Assembly (NCBI RefSeq): GCF_009708175.1
Contig: NZ_WMBB01000017.1
Coordinates: forward strand, 62,001 to 126,000
Source of the DNA: Nocardia aurantiaca
Lineage (GTDB): Bacteria > Actinomycetota > Actinomycetes > Mycobacteriales > Mycobacteriaceae
Length of the DNA stretch: 64,000 bases
Direction of reading: 5' to 3'
Shown here: positions 53,334 to 61,516 of the stretch, piece after piece
How positions within the stretch are numbered: position 1 is the first letter of the stretch
Layout of the letters: each line of letters begins with the position of its first letter
Program-made: the position numbers and the translations under genes
Notes under the pieces: generated by a model
Seen by the model: the letters and a program-made list of their open reading frames with translations, nothing else
Told to the model about the DNA's origin: nothing
Databases searched by the model: none

Positions 53334-53849
53334 ATGGAACACGACTCCGAACGCGCTGAGGCCCTGCTTGCTGTTGCCGCACTCTGGATGCCAGGCAACT
53401 CGGAGGTACACGCCTGGCTCCGCTCGGCTCTGGATGCCACCTACGTTGCCCTCGCCGAGGACCAGCCCTACATCATGATCGACGGCGAAATCTTCGACGA
53501 GTACACATTTGATGAACCGAATGACATTGTCCAGCCATTGCTGGACTGCCTCATGTACTACGACCACCTGACGGCGTTCGACTGGAAGGCCAGCCCCGAG
53601 GACATCCGCGGACAGCTCGAGGCGCTGCTGTCGTACCCCAGAGGCCTGCCGTGGAACTGGTATCCGGCGTTCCTCCGCGATTGCGAAGGACTGCACGCGG
53701 GAGACGTCGCCGAGCGTTTCCTCGAGACTCTTGGAGAACACTGCTACGGCCACGGCATCGCATTGCTGGCGGTCGACACCCAGTCCGACAGCTATGCCAT
53801 GACGTTCATGCCCACCGACCTCGCCGTGCGCCAGGAAACCACGATCTGA
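53334..53849 (+). CDS. Hypothetical acidic protein (DUF6630-like)
   Basis: 171 residues, soluble and acidic, tryptophan-rich in the middle (FDWKASPEDIRGQLEALL...GLPWNWYPAFL). The pattern is similar to DUF6630 proteins, some of which neighbour toxin or polymorphic-effector genes as possible immunity proteins; no such neighbour is visible here. Single gene between repeat copies. Confidence 0.55.
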   Translation: MEHDSERAEALLAVAALWMPGNSEVHAWLRSALDATYVALAEDQPYIMIDGEIFDEYTFDEPNDIVQPLLDCLMYYDHLTAFDWKASPEDIRGQLEALLSYPRGLPWNWYPAFLRDCEGLHAGDVAERFLETLGEHCYGHGIALLAVDTQSDSYAMTFMPTDLAVRQETTI

Positions 53850-53869
53850 ACCTCGGATGCCATGGCGCA

Positions 53870-54000
53870 GGCGCAGAACATCCGCTCTACGCAGCATGCC
53901 ACGCGACCCGAACAGGCCAGCGCAGAGCGGCGAGAGACGGACTGGCCGTGCGCATCCGGAGTGCCGACCGAACGCACCATCATGCCGAATTCAGTGCGAT
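53870..54000 (+). repeat. Composite intergenic repeat, copy C
   Basis: GAACATCCGC at 53876 (variant first motif), palindrome-like GCGACCC-GAACA-GGCCAGCGC at 53901-53921 (offset 25), and motif GAAC-N9-TGCCG at 53970-53987 followed by AATTCAGTGC. The order of the two motif subtypes is reversed relative to copy A. Confidence 0.6.
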
Positions 54001-54042
54001 TAGGGTCGGCTTGCCGCCGACGCTAACCCGCGACCCGCCATT

Positions 54043-54108
54043 TTCTTGACTGACATTCAAGAAGTCTTTACCGTAGCCACAACCTGCTTCTTGGATGACA
54101 TCCAAGAA
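54043..54108 (+). promoter_or_regulatory. Hydrolase promoter bracketed by two TetR operators
   Basis: Operators TTCTTG-N9-CAAGAA at 54043-54063 and 54088-54108, the second with perfect 10-bp arms. Between them TTGACT (54046-54051) and TACCGT (54069-54074) are 17 bp apart, so the first operator covers the -35 and the second lies behind the start point. Confidence 0.85.
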
Positions 54109-54138
54109 GAGCGGCAGTGGAGCGGGAGGATGCGAGTC

Positions 54139-55260
54139 ATGGAAATCAGTGGGCCTGCCGATCGGCGTGAGGCGGTAGCGGCGCGGCGGCGTGAGGTCTC
54201 GTTCCCTTCCGGCCAGGATGAGTGCGCGGCATGGTTGTACACCGCACCTGGTCTGACGGGTCCGCGCCCGATGGTGATCATGGGGCACGGGCTGGGGGCG
54301 GTGCGGGAGATGCGCCTGGACGCCTACGCGCAACGGTTCGCCGAGGCGGGATGGTCGGTGCTGGTGTTCGACTACCGTCACCTCGGGGCCAGCGGCGGAG
54401 CGCCGCGCCAGCTGCTCGATATCGGCCGCCAACGCGCCGATTGGCATGCCGCCCTGGCCTTCGCGCGCACGCTGCCGGAGGTCGATCTCGACCGGATCGC
54501 GTTGTGGGGCAGCTCTTTCGGCGGCGGTCATGTCCTCCAAGTCGCCTCCGAGGACACCGGTATCGCGGCGGTCGTGGCTCAGTGCCCCTTCACCGACGGA
54601 CCGGCGTCGTTGCGCTCGCGTCTACGGGTCGGCCCGCTGAGCGCGGTAGCGCTGACCGTGGCGGGCATCCTCGACACGTTCGGTTCCTGGTTCGGTGCCA
54701 AGCCGATCCTGTTGCCGATGGCCGGAACGTCCTGGATGCCCGCGTTCGTCGCCTCACCCGACGCACTTGCCGGTGCTTCCGCGCTCCTGCCCGCGGGGAC
54801 CCGGCTCTCGCGGCGCAGCAGCACAGTGTTGAAGCGGCTGCCGTCGGTGCGGGCCCAGGTCTCGAACAACATCGAGTTGACCCAAATCGATGGCGGGCAA
54901 GAACCCGCTACCGGTGTCGGTCGCGACACCGTGTGGGGTGTCTTGCGCGGCCCGGACGGTGAATTCGATGCCGCTAACGCCCTGGCCGCACGCCTGGTGC
55001 TGCACCTTCCGCTCTATCGGCCCGGTCGCGCGCTGGCGCGCTTCAGCACTCCGACGCTGCTGTGTGTCTGCGACAACGACGCAGCCGCACCCGCGAAGAC
55101 CACCAAACGGCGAGCGCAGGGCCTGGCACACGTGCACGTCCAGAACTATCCGTGCGACCACTTCGACATCTACGTGGGCGAGCACTTCGAACGCGCCGTG
55201 CGTGACCAACTCTATTTCCTGTCAACACAATTCGACTACACCGCAGCCACCACGCAGTAG
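54139..55260 (+). CDS. Alpha/beta hydrolase
   Basis: 373 residues from the ATG at 54139 (GGGAGGA about 10 nt upstream). The fold shows MVIMGHGLGAVREMRLDAYAQRFAEAGW (oxyanion region), the nucleophile ALWGSSFGGGHV (G-S-S-F-G) and the C-terminal CDHFDIY histidine. Similar proteins act on small esters or lactones. It is convergent with the TetR gene at 55297 and controlled by operators shared with it. Confidence 0.88.
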   Translation: MEISGPADRREAVAARRREVSFPSGQDECAAWLYTAPGLTGPRPMVIMGHGLGAVREMRLDAYAQRFAEAGWSVLVFDYRHLGASGGAPRQLLDIGRQRADWHAALAFARTLPEVDLDRIALWGSSFGGGHVLQVASEDTGIAAVVAQCPFTDGPASLRSRLRVGPLSAVALTVAGILDTFGSWFGAKPILLPMAGTSWMPAFVASPDALAGASALLPAGTRLSRRSSTVLKRLPSVRAQVSNNIELTQIDGGQEPATGVGRDTVWGVLRGPDGEFDAANALAARLVLHLPLYRPGRALARFSTPTLLCVCDNDAAAPAKTTKRRAQGLAHVHVQNYPCDHFDIYVGEHFERAVRDQLYFLSTQFDYTAATTQ

Positions 55261-55296
55261 GTCTCCCCGGCTCGTCGACGTACACAGACCGGGCAG

Positions 55297-55857
55297 TCAG
55301 CCAGCGGCCGCGGCAAGACCGCGAGCGCTGTTGAGCAACGTCTCGATCACCGCACGCCGCTGAGGCGGCTCCGCCGGGTGCGTCAGCAAGCCCTCGACAA
55401 CGAAAACGCCCATCGTGACCAGCGGATCCACCTCGTGGCCGGGCACACCGAGCTCGATCAGCTCCGCCCGGAACAATCCCTCGGCCAGCGCGTGGAACTG
55501 CTCGTGCCATTCGCGGATAGCCGCGGACTCCTCGGCACGCGTGTGCACCGTGCTCACCAACCGGCCCAGCTGCTCCAGTTCCCCGACCAGCCACAACAGC
55601 CGATCAGTCAGGCTCGAGTCCAGGATGTCGCTGTAGGAGGCCATCGAGTCGGCCAGGACCGCGTCCAGGACCGCGATCAAGACCGCGTCCTTGTCCTGGA
55701 AGTACCAGTACAGCGTGTTCGACACCACCCCGGCGTCGCGGGCGATCCGCGCCATCGACGCCGCGTCGTATCCCTCCTCGACGAACAACCGCCGAGCAGC
55801 CACCACGATCTCCGCACGCTTCTCTTCCCGATCCTGCGGACGTCTGTTGCGAGGCAT
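55297..55857 (-). CDS. TetR-family regulator of the alpha/beta hydrolase
   Basis: 186 residues. Helix-turn-helix: IVVAARRLFVEEGYDAASMARIARDAGVVSNTLYWYFQDKDAVL. The promoter carries a third TTCTTG-N9-CAAGAA-like site, so it should bind its own promoter and that of the hydrolase, about 1.8 kb away. Gene order is tail to tail. Confidence 0.9.
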   Translation of the reverse strand: MPRNRRPQDREEKRAEIVVAARRLFVEEGYDAASMARIARDAGVVSNTLYWYFQDKDAVLIAVLDAVLADSMASYSDILDSSLTDRLLWLVGELEQLGRLVSTVHTRAEESAAIREWHEQFHALAEGLFRAELIELGVPGHEVDPLVTMGVFVVEGLLTHPAEPPQRRAVIETLLNSARGLAAAAG

Positions 55858-55891
55858 CTCCAGTCCTGACCTAGTCCCCGGCCCCGATGCT

Positions 55892-55912
55892 ATCTTGACC
55901 AGCCCCCAAGAA
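55892..55912 (-). promoter_or_regulatory. Third copy of the TTCTTG-N9-CAAGAA operator
   Basis: ATCTTG-N9-CAAGAA, one mismatch from the hydrolase sites, 35 bp upstream of the TetR start. Identical 21-bp spacing in all three sites. Confidence 0.75.
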
Positions 55913-55946
55913 CGGCCCGGGCAGGGAACTGTCCAGCAGACAGTCC

Positions 55947-56070
55947 ACGAACATCCTCAAATGCCGCCTGTCGCGCTGACCGAACCGGCCAGCGCGGCGG
56001 GGCGAATGATCACCCGGCCGGACCGAACTGAGGCCAGCAGAACATCCTCAACTGCCGAGTTGAGGACGTT
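55947..56070 (+). repeat. Composite intergenic repeat, copy B
   Basis: Motif GAAC-N9-TGCCG at 55949-55966, palindrome GCGCTGACC-GAACC-GGCCAGCGC at 55973-55995 (offset 24, identical to copy A) and motif at 56040-56057 followed by AGTTGAGGAC. Here the last motif also makes a perfect hairpin, CCTCAACT/AGTTGAGG (56046-56065). Confidence 0.65.
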
Positions 56071-56089
56071 TGCTCGATCTGGTGATTGC

Positions 56090-56608
56090 TCAGTTGGCCC
56101 ACGCGAGTTCGGTGAGGTCGAGGATGCCGTCTTCGCGGAAACCTGTTGTCTCGGCGGCTAGATCGATAGGGACCTGATACAGGCAGTCTCCGAAGTCCGC
56201 TGCGTCGGCTCTGGCGTCGTCGAGGATCTCGGGGAAGTCCTCGGGCAGGTCACCGTCATATTCGAGGTTGTCGGGTTCCTCGCCCTCGTCACAGCAGTGC
56301 GTCACGATCCAAAGCTGGCGACCGTTCTTCCAGCGAGCAGCAGCACTGTCGGGACCGTACGACGACTGATAACAGGCGACCACATCGGCATCTCGCGACA
56401 GGCGCTCCAGTATCTGCGTTTTGCTGACATACCCGTCTGGGTCTACGTCGTAGTCCACGATGACGTACCAGCCATCGGCAAGACCCTCACCTGCAATTTG
56501 TGAACTACCCGGTGAATGGGCAACACCCGTATCGACGAGTCCGAGATCATCGAGAACGGCCCGAGGTGTCCGACCGCGTACCGCAATCCAGGAAAACACA
56601 GATGCCAT
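56090..56608 (-). CDS. Hypothetical actinobacterial protein
   Basis: 172 residues from the ATG at 56608 (ATG 56638 possible). The pattern VFSWIAVRGRTPRAVLDDLGLVDTG...GWYVIVDYDVD...GRQLWIVTHCCDEGEE recurs in many actinobacterial single genes but I know no function for it. Acidic C-terminal half, no membrane segment. It may be an immunity or stress protein; that is a guess. Confidence 0.55.
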   Translation of the reverse strand: MASVFSWIAVRGRTPRAVLDDLGLVDTGVAHSPGSSQIAGEGLADGWYVIVDYDVDPDGYVSKTQILERLSRDADVVACYQSSYGPDSAAARWKNGRQLWIVTHCCDEGEEPDNLEYDGDLPEDFPEILDDARADAADFGDCLYQVPIDLAAETTGFREDGILDLTELAWAN

Positions 56609-57013
56609 AAGCGGGAATGTAACCAGCCCTGCCGACAAGCTGCATACTGTGTACTCATCTGCCGCATACCGGGGGTAACGGTAAGGATCGTGTCACCAGG
56701 TACATGACCAGTCGAAGGCCTGCGCCGTGGCTGTGACCGTCTGCTGAATAGGGTCTGTTATGTCTGTGCCAGCTCACGGTGCGGGTGTGCACACCTTTCC
56801 CCGGCTCTTCGCGCTCCGAGCGACTCCGCCGAGGAAGCCGCGGCTGGACTCGACTTCCAGTGAACAGGCGCAATGCGGTGGACGCTCACGCTGGGCCGAG
56901 TTCCGACATGTCCAGGACTGCCTCGGCCTGGATCGAATCCAGACATCGCTGGGCAATGCGCCCCGCATGTTGATTCGCGGGAGGCGTGGGAGCGGATGGA
57001 AAGCATACTGCGG
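56609..57013. other. Intergenic stretch with a partial repeat copy
   Basis: TCTGCCGCATACCG (56659-56672) repeats 14 bases of composite copy A (52583-52596), so this is a fragment of the dispersed element. The remainder shows no supported gene. A + strand stretch after 57000 looks mildly coding but is antisense to the MarR tail. Confidence 0.4.
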
Positions 57014-57559
57014 CTACGGCTTCCGATCCTCGACGATATGGACCTGCTGGTTCTGAAGACCGTCACCTCCGACGCCGCGATCATCGTCACCGGCCACCGA
57101 CACAGCACCCTGCGCAAGTACGCCGGGGTGATCACCACCATGGGCGCTGAGATATACGGTGAGCCTGTCCAGCAGGGGGATGCAGTCGCGAATCCGCTCT
57201 TGCTCGCCGACGGTGAGCGCGCCGCGGATGGCGTCGCCCAGCGACGACGCGCGCACAGCGCGCTCCTGCGACAGGCGGGTAACTCCGTCGTCGGTGATGG
57301 ACAGCAACCGCTTTCGGCGATCCACGGGATGCGGTTCGGTACGCACCAGGCCGAGGTCGAGTAGTTCCTTGACCGACTTGGCGGCCGACTGGTGGGTCAC
57401 CGTGCGGCGGTGCGCCAACTCGGCGATGGTTTGCGGTCCGTCTCGGTCGAGATATCCCAGAATGGCCGCGTGGCCGGGCGGCATGGCGTCGGCGACCCGG
57501 ACGACACGAACCAGCGAGCCGATCGCCTGTCTCAAGTCTTCGGCCAGGGTGTCGTTCAC
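57014..57559 (-). CDS. MarR-family regulator with an extended C-terminus
   Basis: 181 residues. The winged helix reads QTIAELAHRRTVTHQSAAKSVKELLDLGLVRTEPHPVDRRKRLLSIT, complete to the dimerisation helix ending LTVYLS near residue 138. About 40 further residues (glycine-rich) are unlike the family and suggest that the original stop was lost. The minus-strand -10 TAGTAT ends close to the second of two GTG codons, favouring a leaderless start at 57559. It is divergent from the metallo-hydrolase operon. Confidence 0.82.
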   Translation of the reverse strand: MNDTLAEDLRQAIGSLVRVVRVADAMPPGHAAILGYLDRDGPQTIAELAHRRTVTHQSAAKSVKELLDLGLVRTEPHPVDRRKRLLSITDDGVTRLSQERAVRASSLGDAIRGALTVGEQERIRDCIPLLDRLTVYLSAHGGDHPGVLAQGAVSVAGDDDRGVGGDGLQNQQVHIVEDRKP

Positions 57560-57565
57560 CACCCC

Positions 57566-57621
57566 ATACTAGCCGAATCGTGGAACTTAACTGTACAGTT
57601 TGGTTGTACAATTTGGTTGTA
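57566..57621. promoter_or_regulatory. Divergent MarR control region
   Basis: It contains the perfect palindrome AACTGTACAGTT (57589-57600), two direct repeats TTTGGTTGTA with a 13-bp period (57599-57608 and 57612-57621), a + strand -10 TACAAT (57607-57612) and a minus-strand -10 TAGTAT (57571-57566). The palindrome would block both promoters. Confidence 0.7.
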
Positions 57622-57647
57622 AGTATCCGTTACGGGAGAGGGCCCTC

Positions 57648-58289
57648 ATGCAGCTCACCAAGTTCGGCCATGCCTGTGTCCGTGTCGAGATCGATGGCCG
57701 GCGGCTGGTGGTCGATCCAGGCGGTCTCACCGATCCGCGTGCCCTCGACGGTGTCGATGCGGTGTTGGTGACCCATGAGCACTTCGACCATTTCTCCGAA
57801 GAGGCGCTGCGCAGGGCGGCGGAAGCTGATCCGGCGCTGCGGATCTGGACCAACACCGCGGTGGCCCGCAAGCTGGACGGTTTGCAACAGCGCGTCGACG
57901 CGGTCGGTGCCGGTGAGGTGTTCACCGCGGCCGGATTCGAGGTGCGGGTGTTCGGGACGTGGCACGAGGTCATCCACCCTGACATTCCCCGGGTCGGCAA
58001 CATCGGGTTCCTCATCGACGGCACCTTGTTCCATCCCGGCGATGCACTCACCGTGCCCGACGTCGCCGTCGACACGCTGCTGCTGCCGGTGCACGGCCCG
58101 TGGTCGACGACCGGTCAGCTGATCGACTATGTGCGAGAAGTGGCTCCCAGCCGCGCCTACGCCGTACACGACGGTGCCCTCAACGACATCGGCATCGCGA
58201 TGGTCGGCGGACTGCTCGGCGACAACGGGCCCGGCACCGGTGCCCCGTACCATCGGCTCGCGGCAGGGGAATCGGTCGAGATCGGATGA
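57648..58289 (+). CDS. MBL-fold metallo-hydrolase
   Basis: 213 residues from the ATG at 57648 (GGGAGAGGG upstream). Metal motif HEHFDH (His43, His45, Asp47, His48), later HPGD and PVHGPW give the remaining ligands. It is of the YqjP/UlaG-like short type (QLTKFGHACVRVEIDGRRLVVDPGG). It overlaps the FAH gene by 4 bp. It may hydrolyse a lactone or ester in the same pathway. Confidence 0.88.
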   Translation: MQLTKFGHACVRVEIDGRRLVVDPGGLTDPRALDGVDAVLVTHEHFDHFSEEALRRAAEADPALRIWTNTAVARKLDGLQQRVDAVGAGEVFTAAGFEVRVFGTWHEVIHPDIPRVGNIGFLIDGTLFHPGDALTVPDVAVDTLLLPVHGPWSTTGQLIDYVREVAPSRAYAVHDGALNDIGIAMVGGLLGDNGPGTGAPYHRLAAGESVEIG

Positions 58290-59185
58290 GATACACCACG
58301 ATCCGGCACGACGGTGCCGTGGCCGCCGCTCGCGTCGAGGGTGATCGGCTGATCGTCGTCGACGCCCCCGATGCCGTGGCCGCGATGAGAGGCCGGGGCG
58401 CCGTCCGGGATCTGGCCGAACTCGATGCCGGCGCGGTCGAATACCTGCCGGTGTCCCCGGAGCCTGCCCACATACTGTGTGTCGGGTTGAACTACCGCGG
58501 TCACATTCGCGAGCTGGGCCGGCCCGAACCGGTCTACCCGGCCCTGTTCGCGAAGTTCGCCTCGACCCTGCTCGGCCCCACGCAGCCGCTGGTACTTCCG
58601 GCGGTCAGTGATCGAGTCGATTGGGAGGCCGAGCTGGCCGTCGTGATCGGCCGTCCCGCTTACCGGATCGATTCCACGCAGGCGCGGGCGGTGATCGCCG
58701 GATACACCGTCGCCAACGACATTTCGATGCGCGACTGGCAACACCGCACCAGCGAAGCGTTGCAGGGTAAGGCATTCGACCACTCGACCCCGCTCGGGCC
58801 GGTCCTGGTCGGTCCCGACGAACTCGACGATGCCCGGAACCTGGCGGTCACCTGCGAGATAGACGGCCACCTGTTGCAAACCGGCACTACCGCCGACCTG
58901 CTGTTCTCGCCTGCGGATCTCGTCGCCTACATCAGTGGATTCCTGACCCTGTTGCCCGGCGACGTGATCCTCACCGGCACACCCAGCGGAGTCGGCGAGA
59001 CCACCGGCCTCTACCTGCGCGCGGGGCAACTTGTCTCCACCACGATCGAGGGCATCGGCACCTGCGCCAACCGGGTCGTCGCGGAACGAACAGGGCCCGG
59101 TGAGGTCGTCGGCCCACCCCACCCGTACACCGGTCTCGAATCGCAAAGTCAGAATCCCGCCAGCGTGGAGAACCAGTCGCTGTGA
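58286..59185 (+). CDS. Fumarylacetoacetate hydrolase family protein
   Basis: 299 residues. The metal site reads VDWEAELAVVIGR (Glu-x-Glu), preceded by VGLNYRGHI and followed by DISMRDWQ (Asp) and LLPGDVILTGTPSGVG. Such enzymes hydrolyse or decarboxylate 2,4-dioxo acids in aromatic catabolism. ATGA overlap with the MBL gene and GTGA overlap with the next gene make a tight three-gene operon. Confidence 0.92.
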   Translation: MRYTTIRHDGAVAAARVEGDRLIVVDAPDAVAAMRGRGAVRDLAELDAGAVEYLPVSPEPAHILCVGLNYRGHIRELGRPEPVYPALFAKFASTLLGPTQPLVLPAVSDRVDWEAELAVVIGRPAYRIDSTQARAVIAGYTVANDISMRDWQHRTSEALQGKAFDHSTPLGPVLVGPDELDDARNLAVTCEIDGHLLQTGTTADLLFSPADLVAYISGFLTLLPGDVILTGTPSGVGETTGLYLRAGQLVSTTIEGIGTCANRVVAERTGPGEVVGPPHPYTGLESQSQNPASVENQSL

Positions 59186-59607
59186 GGGTTGGGAGAATGA
59201 CAGTCGATGTGATGACCACTCTGCGGGCCTTCTACGCGGCCGAGGCCGCATACCTCACCGAGGGCGCCGAGTTCGAGCAGATGGCCGCGCACTTGGCCTC
59301 GGACGTCGTTATGCACCAGGCGTCCAGCCTGCCCTACGGCGGCGAATGGCGTGGGCATGAGGGCTTCCGGAAGTTCATTGCCGCCATGGGCGAGAACTGG
59401 GACGGTCTGTGGTTCGACGAGCAGCAGTTCCTCAGTGACCAGAATCGGGTCGTGGTCTACAGCCGCGGCCGACTGCGCGCACGACGCACCGGCCGAACAT
59501 TGAAAACGTCACTACTGCAATGGATCAGCTTTCGAGACGGCTTGATCACCGAGTTTCGCCCGTACTACCACGACACCTCTGCGGTGCTGGCAACACTGAC
59601 CGAGTGA
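59182..59607 (+). CDS. SnoaL/NTF2-like protein
   Basis: 141 residues from the GTG at 59182 (ATG 59197 also possible). The NTF2 cone shows FYAAEAAYLTEGAEFEQMAAHLASDVVMHQA and GHEGFRKFIAAMG, ending with ITEFRPYYHD. Such folds serve as isomerases, dehydratases or cyclases on small ring compounds. It is the last gene of the MarR-controlled operon. Confidence 0.85.
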   Translation: MRVGRMTVDVMTTLRAFYAAEAAYLTEGAEFEQMAAHLASDVVMHQASSLPYGGEWRGHEGFRKFIAAMGENWDGLWFDEQQFLSDQNRVVVYSRGRLRARRTGRTLKTSLLQWISFRDGLITEFRPYYHDTSAVLATLTE

Positions 59608-59627
59608 TCGAATCCTAGATCCTGCAC

Positions 59628-59644
59628 GAAATCCGCTACTGCCG
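59628..59644 (+). repeat. Dispersed motif, shortened copy
   Basis: GAA-ATCCGCTAC-TGCCG: the same motif with the C of GAAC missing, 20 bp after the SnoaL-like gene. A GGCCCG/CGGGCC hairpin lies further on near 59726. Confidence 0.4.
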
Positions 59645-59801
59645 CTACCCGCGCGCTGTGCCCCCCTGCAGGGCAGTTGGTTCTCGGTCGATCTGAGCGG
59701 TGTCGGCGGCTGGATCGTCGCGGCCCGCCTTCGGGCCGGCCAATCGCTGACCATGGCATCCTGCGGGGCGGGTGGCGGGTGTGCCCGTAGGCTGGGGCGG
59801 C

Positions 59802-60716
59802 ATGACGCTCGACCAGGTCGTGGCCGAACTCTACGGGCTCCAGCCCGCCGAGTTCGTGGCCGCCCGCACCGAGCGGGTGCGGCAGGCCCGCGACGCCGGG
59901 GACAAGGCCCTGGCCGCCGCCATCGGCAAGCTCCGGCGGCCGACGGTCGCCGCGTGGGCGCTGAATCTGCTGTCTCGTGAGGCGAGCGATGATGTCCGCG
60001 CACTGCTGGAGGTGGGCGAAGCCCTGCGCGATGCCCAGCGCCGACTGTCGGCCGAGCAGCTGCGCGCCCTCACCACGCAGCGGCAGAAAGCGGTCAACGC
60101 CGTCACCCGCAAGGCCGCCGAGTTGGCCGCGGGCCGGGGCCAGCGCCTAACCGAACCCGTCCTGCGCGATATCGGCGCGAGCCTGCAGGCGGCCCTGGCG
60201 GATCAGTCGGTCGCCGAGGGGCTGCGCGCCGGAACCCTCACCGCCGCGGCCACTTACGAGGGATTCGGCCCCGCCGTGGTGACCGCGGTTCCCGGCGATG
60301 GGCACCGCAGCTTCGGGACGCGCTCGACGACAGCCGATTCCACCGAGGATCGCGCTGAGAAGTCGGCCGCGCGGACTCGTCGGCGAGCTGATCCCACGGG
60401 TGCCGGCGGGCCAGCCCCCGATCCGCAGGCCGACGTGCGGCGCGAGCTCGAGGAGATGCTCGCCGAGGTCGAATCCGCCCGCGCCGCTGTGACTTCCGCC
60501 CGATCCGACCACGACACTGCGGCCGCCGATCTCGCTGATCTCGACGACCGCATCGAAGCCCTGCGTGCCGAGCTGACCGAAGCCGAGCACCACCACCGAT
60601 TCACGGCCGCCACCGAGCGTTCGGCTCGCGAGGCCCTGCAGCGTGCGCAGAAACACCTGGACGGTGTCGAACGCCGCGTCGAACGTGCCCGGAAGCGATT
60701 GACTCCCGGCGTCTGA
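59802..60716 (+). CDS. Coiled-coil hypothetical protein
   Basis: 304 residues from the ATG at 59802; the -10-like TAGGCT (59788-59793) eight bases earlier suggests a leaderless start. Residues 1-150 form a helical domain beginning TLDQVVAELYGLQPAEFVAARTERV, seen in many actinobacteria. Residues 215-300 are a long charged coiled coil (ELEEMLAEVESARAAV...). No enzymatic motif. Function unknown. Confidence 0.75.
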   Translation: MTLDQVVAELYGLQPAEFVAARTERVRQARDAGDKALAAAIGKLRRPTVAAWALNLLSREASDDVRALLEVGEALRDAQRRLSAEQLRALTTQRQKAVNAVTRKAAELAAGRGQRLTEPVLRDIGASLQAALADQSVAEGLRAGTLTAAATYEGFGPAVVTAVPGDGHRSFGTRSTTADSTEDRAEKSAARTRRRADPTGAGGPAPDPQADVRRELEEMLAEVESARAAVTSARSDHDTAAADLADLDDRIEALRAELTEAEHHHRFTAATERSAREALQRAQKHLDGVERRVERARKRLTPGV

Positions 60717-60935
60717 GCGGACCCACGCCGCATCGGGCGCGGCAGCGGTCAGCGCGCGCATTCCGTTGAGCATGAACCGCGGTGACCGCGGCCCGGCCGG
60801 CCTGCTCGCCGAGCAGGGACAGGGCCCCTCCGGAACGCACATCTACTTCGATGACTCGGTCACAGCAGGGTTGTGGCTCAAGTCCGGATGTCGGGAAACG
60901 TGTTCGCGGCGGGCTGGCCGGACTGCATGTTGGGC
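60717..60935. other. Intergenic stretch, nothing recognised
   Basis: About 220 bp between the coiled-coil gene and the res-like site. Open frames here have no start signals or homology. Confidence 0.35.
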
Positions 60936-61025
60936 TGTCGTTCTGGGGTAGACCCCAACCCGACATATCGGATCCCCGCGGGAGTCGGAATAGAATCCGT
61001 ATCGACTTTTTCCGACACTTGTCGG
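60936..61025. repeat. res-like site of a Tn3-family resolvase
   Basis: A 30-bp symmetric repeat (60936-60965): TGTCG, three bases, TGGGGTAGACCCCA, three bases, CGACA. A second palindrome CCGACACTTGTCGG (61012-61025). GTCGGAATA and TATCGAC half-sites between them. It lies directly upstream of a truncated resolvase, where Tn3-type res sites are found. Confidence 0.6.
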
Positions 61026-61079
61026 TGTCAGTTCTCAGACTCCAGCCCGGCACATTCCCACGCGCAGAAGGGATTCCGG

Positions 61080-61472
61080 GTGGCGCACGGTCAGCGAATC
61101 GGCTACATCAGGGTCAGCACCGACGACCAGAACACCGAGCGGCAACTCGACGGCGTACCCGTCGACAAGACCTTCACCGACAAGGCCTCCGGCAAGGACC
61201 GCGAGCGCCCGCAGCTGACGGCCTTGCTGGACTACGTCCGCGACGGCGACACCGTGGTCGTGCATTCCATGGACCGGCTCGCCCGCAGCCTCGACGACCT
61301 GCGCCAGCTGGTGCGCGGCCTGACCGAACAACAGATCAAGGTCGAGTTCGTCAAAGAGGGCCTCACCTTCATCGGCGACGACACCCCGATGGCCAACCTG
61401 CTGCTGACCATGATGGGCGCGGTCGCCGAATTCGAACGTGCCCTTCTTGGGACATTGCACCCCAGTACGTAG
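61080..61472 (+). pseudogene. Tn3-type resolvase truncated before the DNA-binding domain
   Basis: 130 residues. QRIGYIRVSTDDQNTERQL carries the active-site serine and HSMDRLARSLDDL the arginines; LLLTMMGAVAEFERALL is the long helix. The chain then ends in GTLHPST instead of continuing into the helix-turn-helix. The catalytic domain is intact but it cannot bind DNA normally. It belongs to a different resolvase branch from the tniR product. Confidence 0.8.
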
Positions 61473-61516
61473 TTGAAATCCGTTCTGGCCTACCGGCTCC
61501 CCACCATCGCGACCGC

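Noticed and set aside
56873..57364. 163-codon + strand ORF opposite the MarR gene
   Set aside because: Its right half is antisense to a clear MarR winged helix; the left half has no family match.
57599..57621. CRISPR-like direct repeats TTTGGTTGTA
   Set aside because: Only two 10-bp units with a 3-bp gap and no cas genes; better explained as regulator sites.
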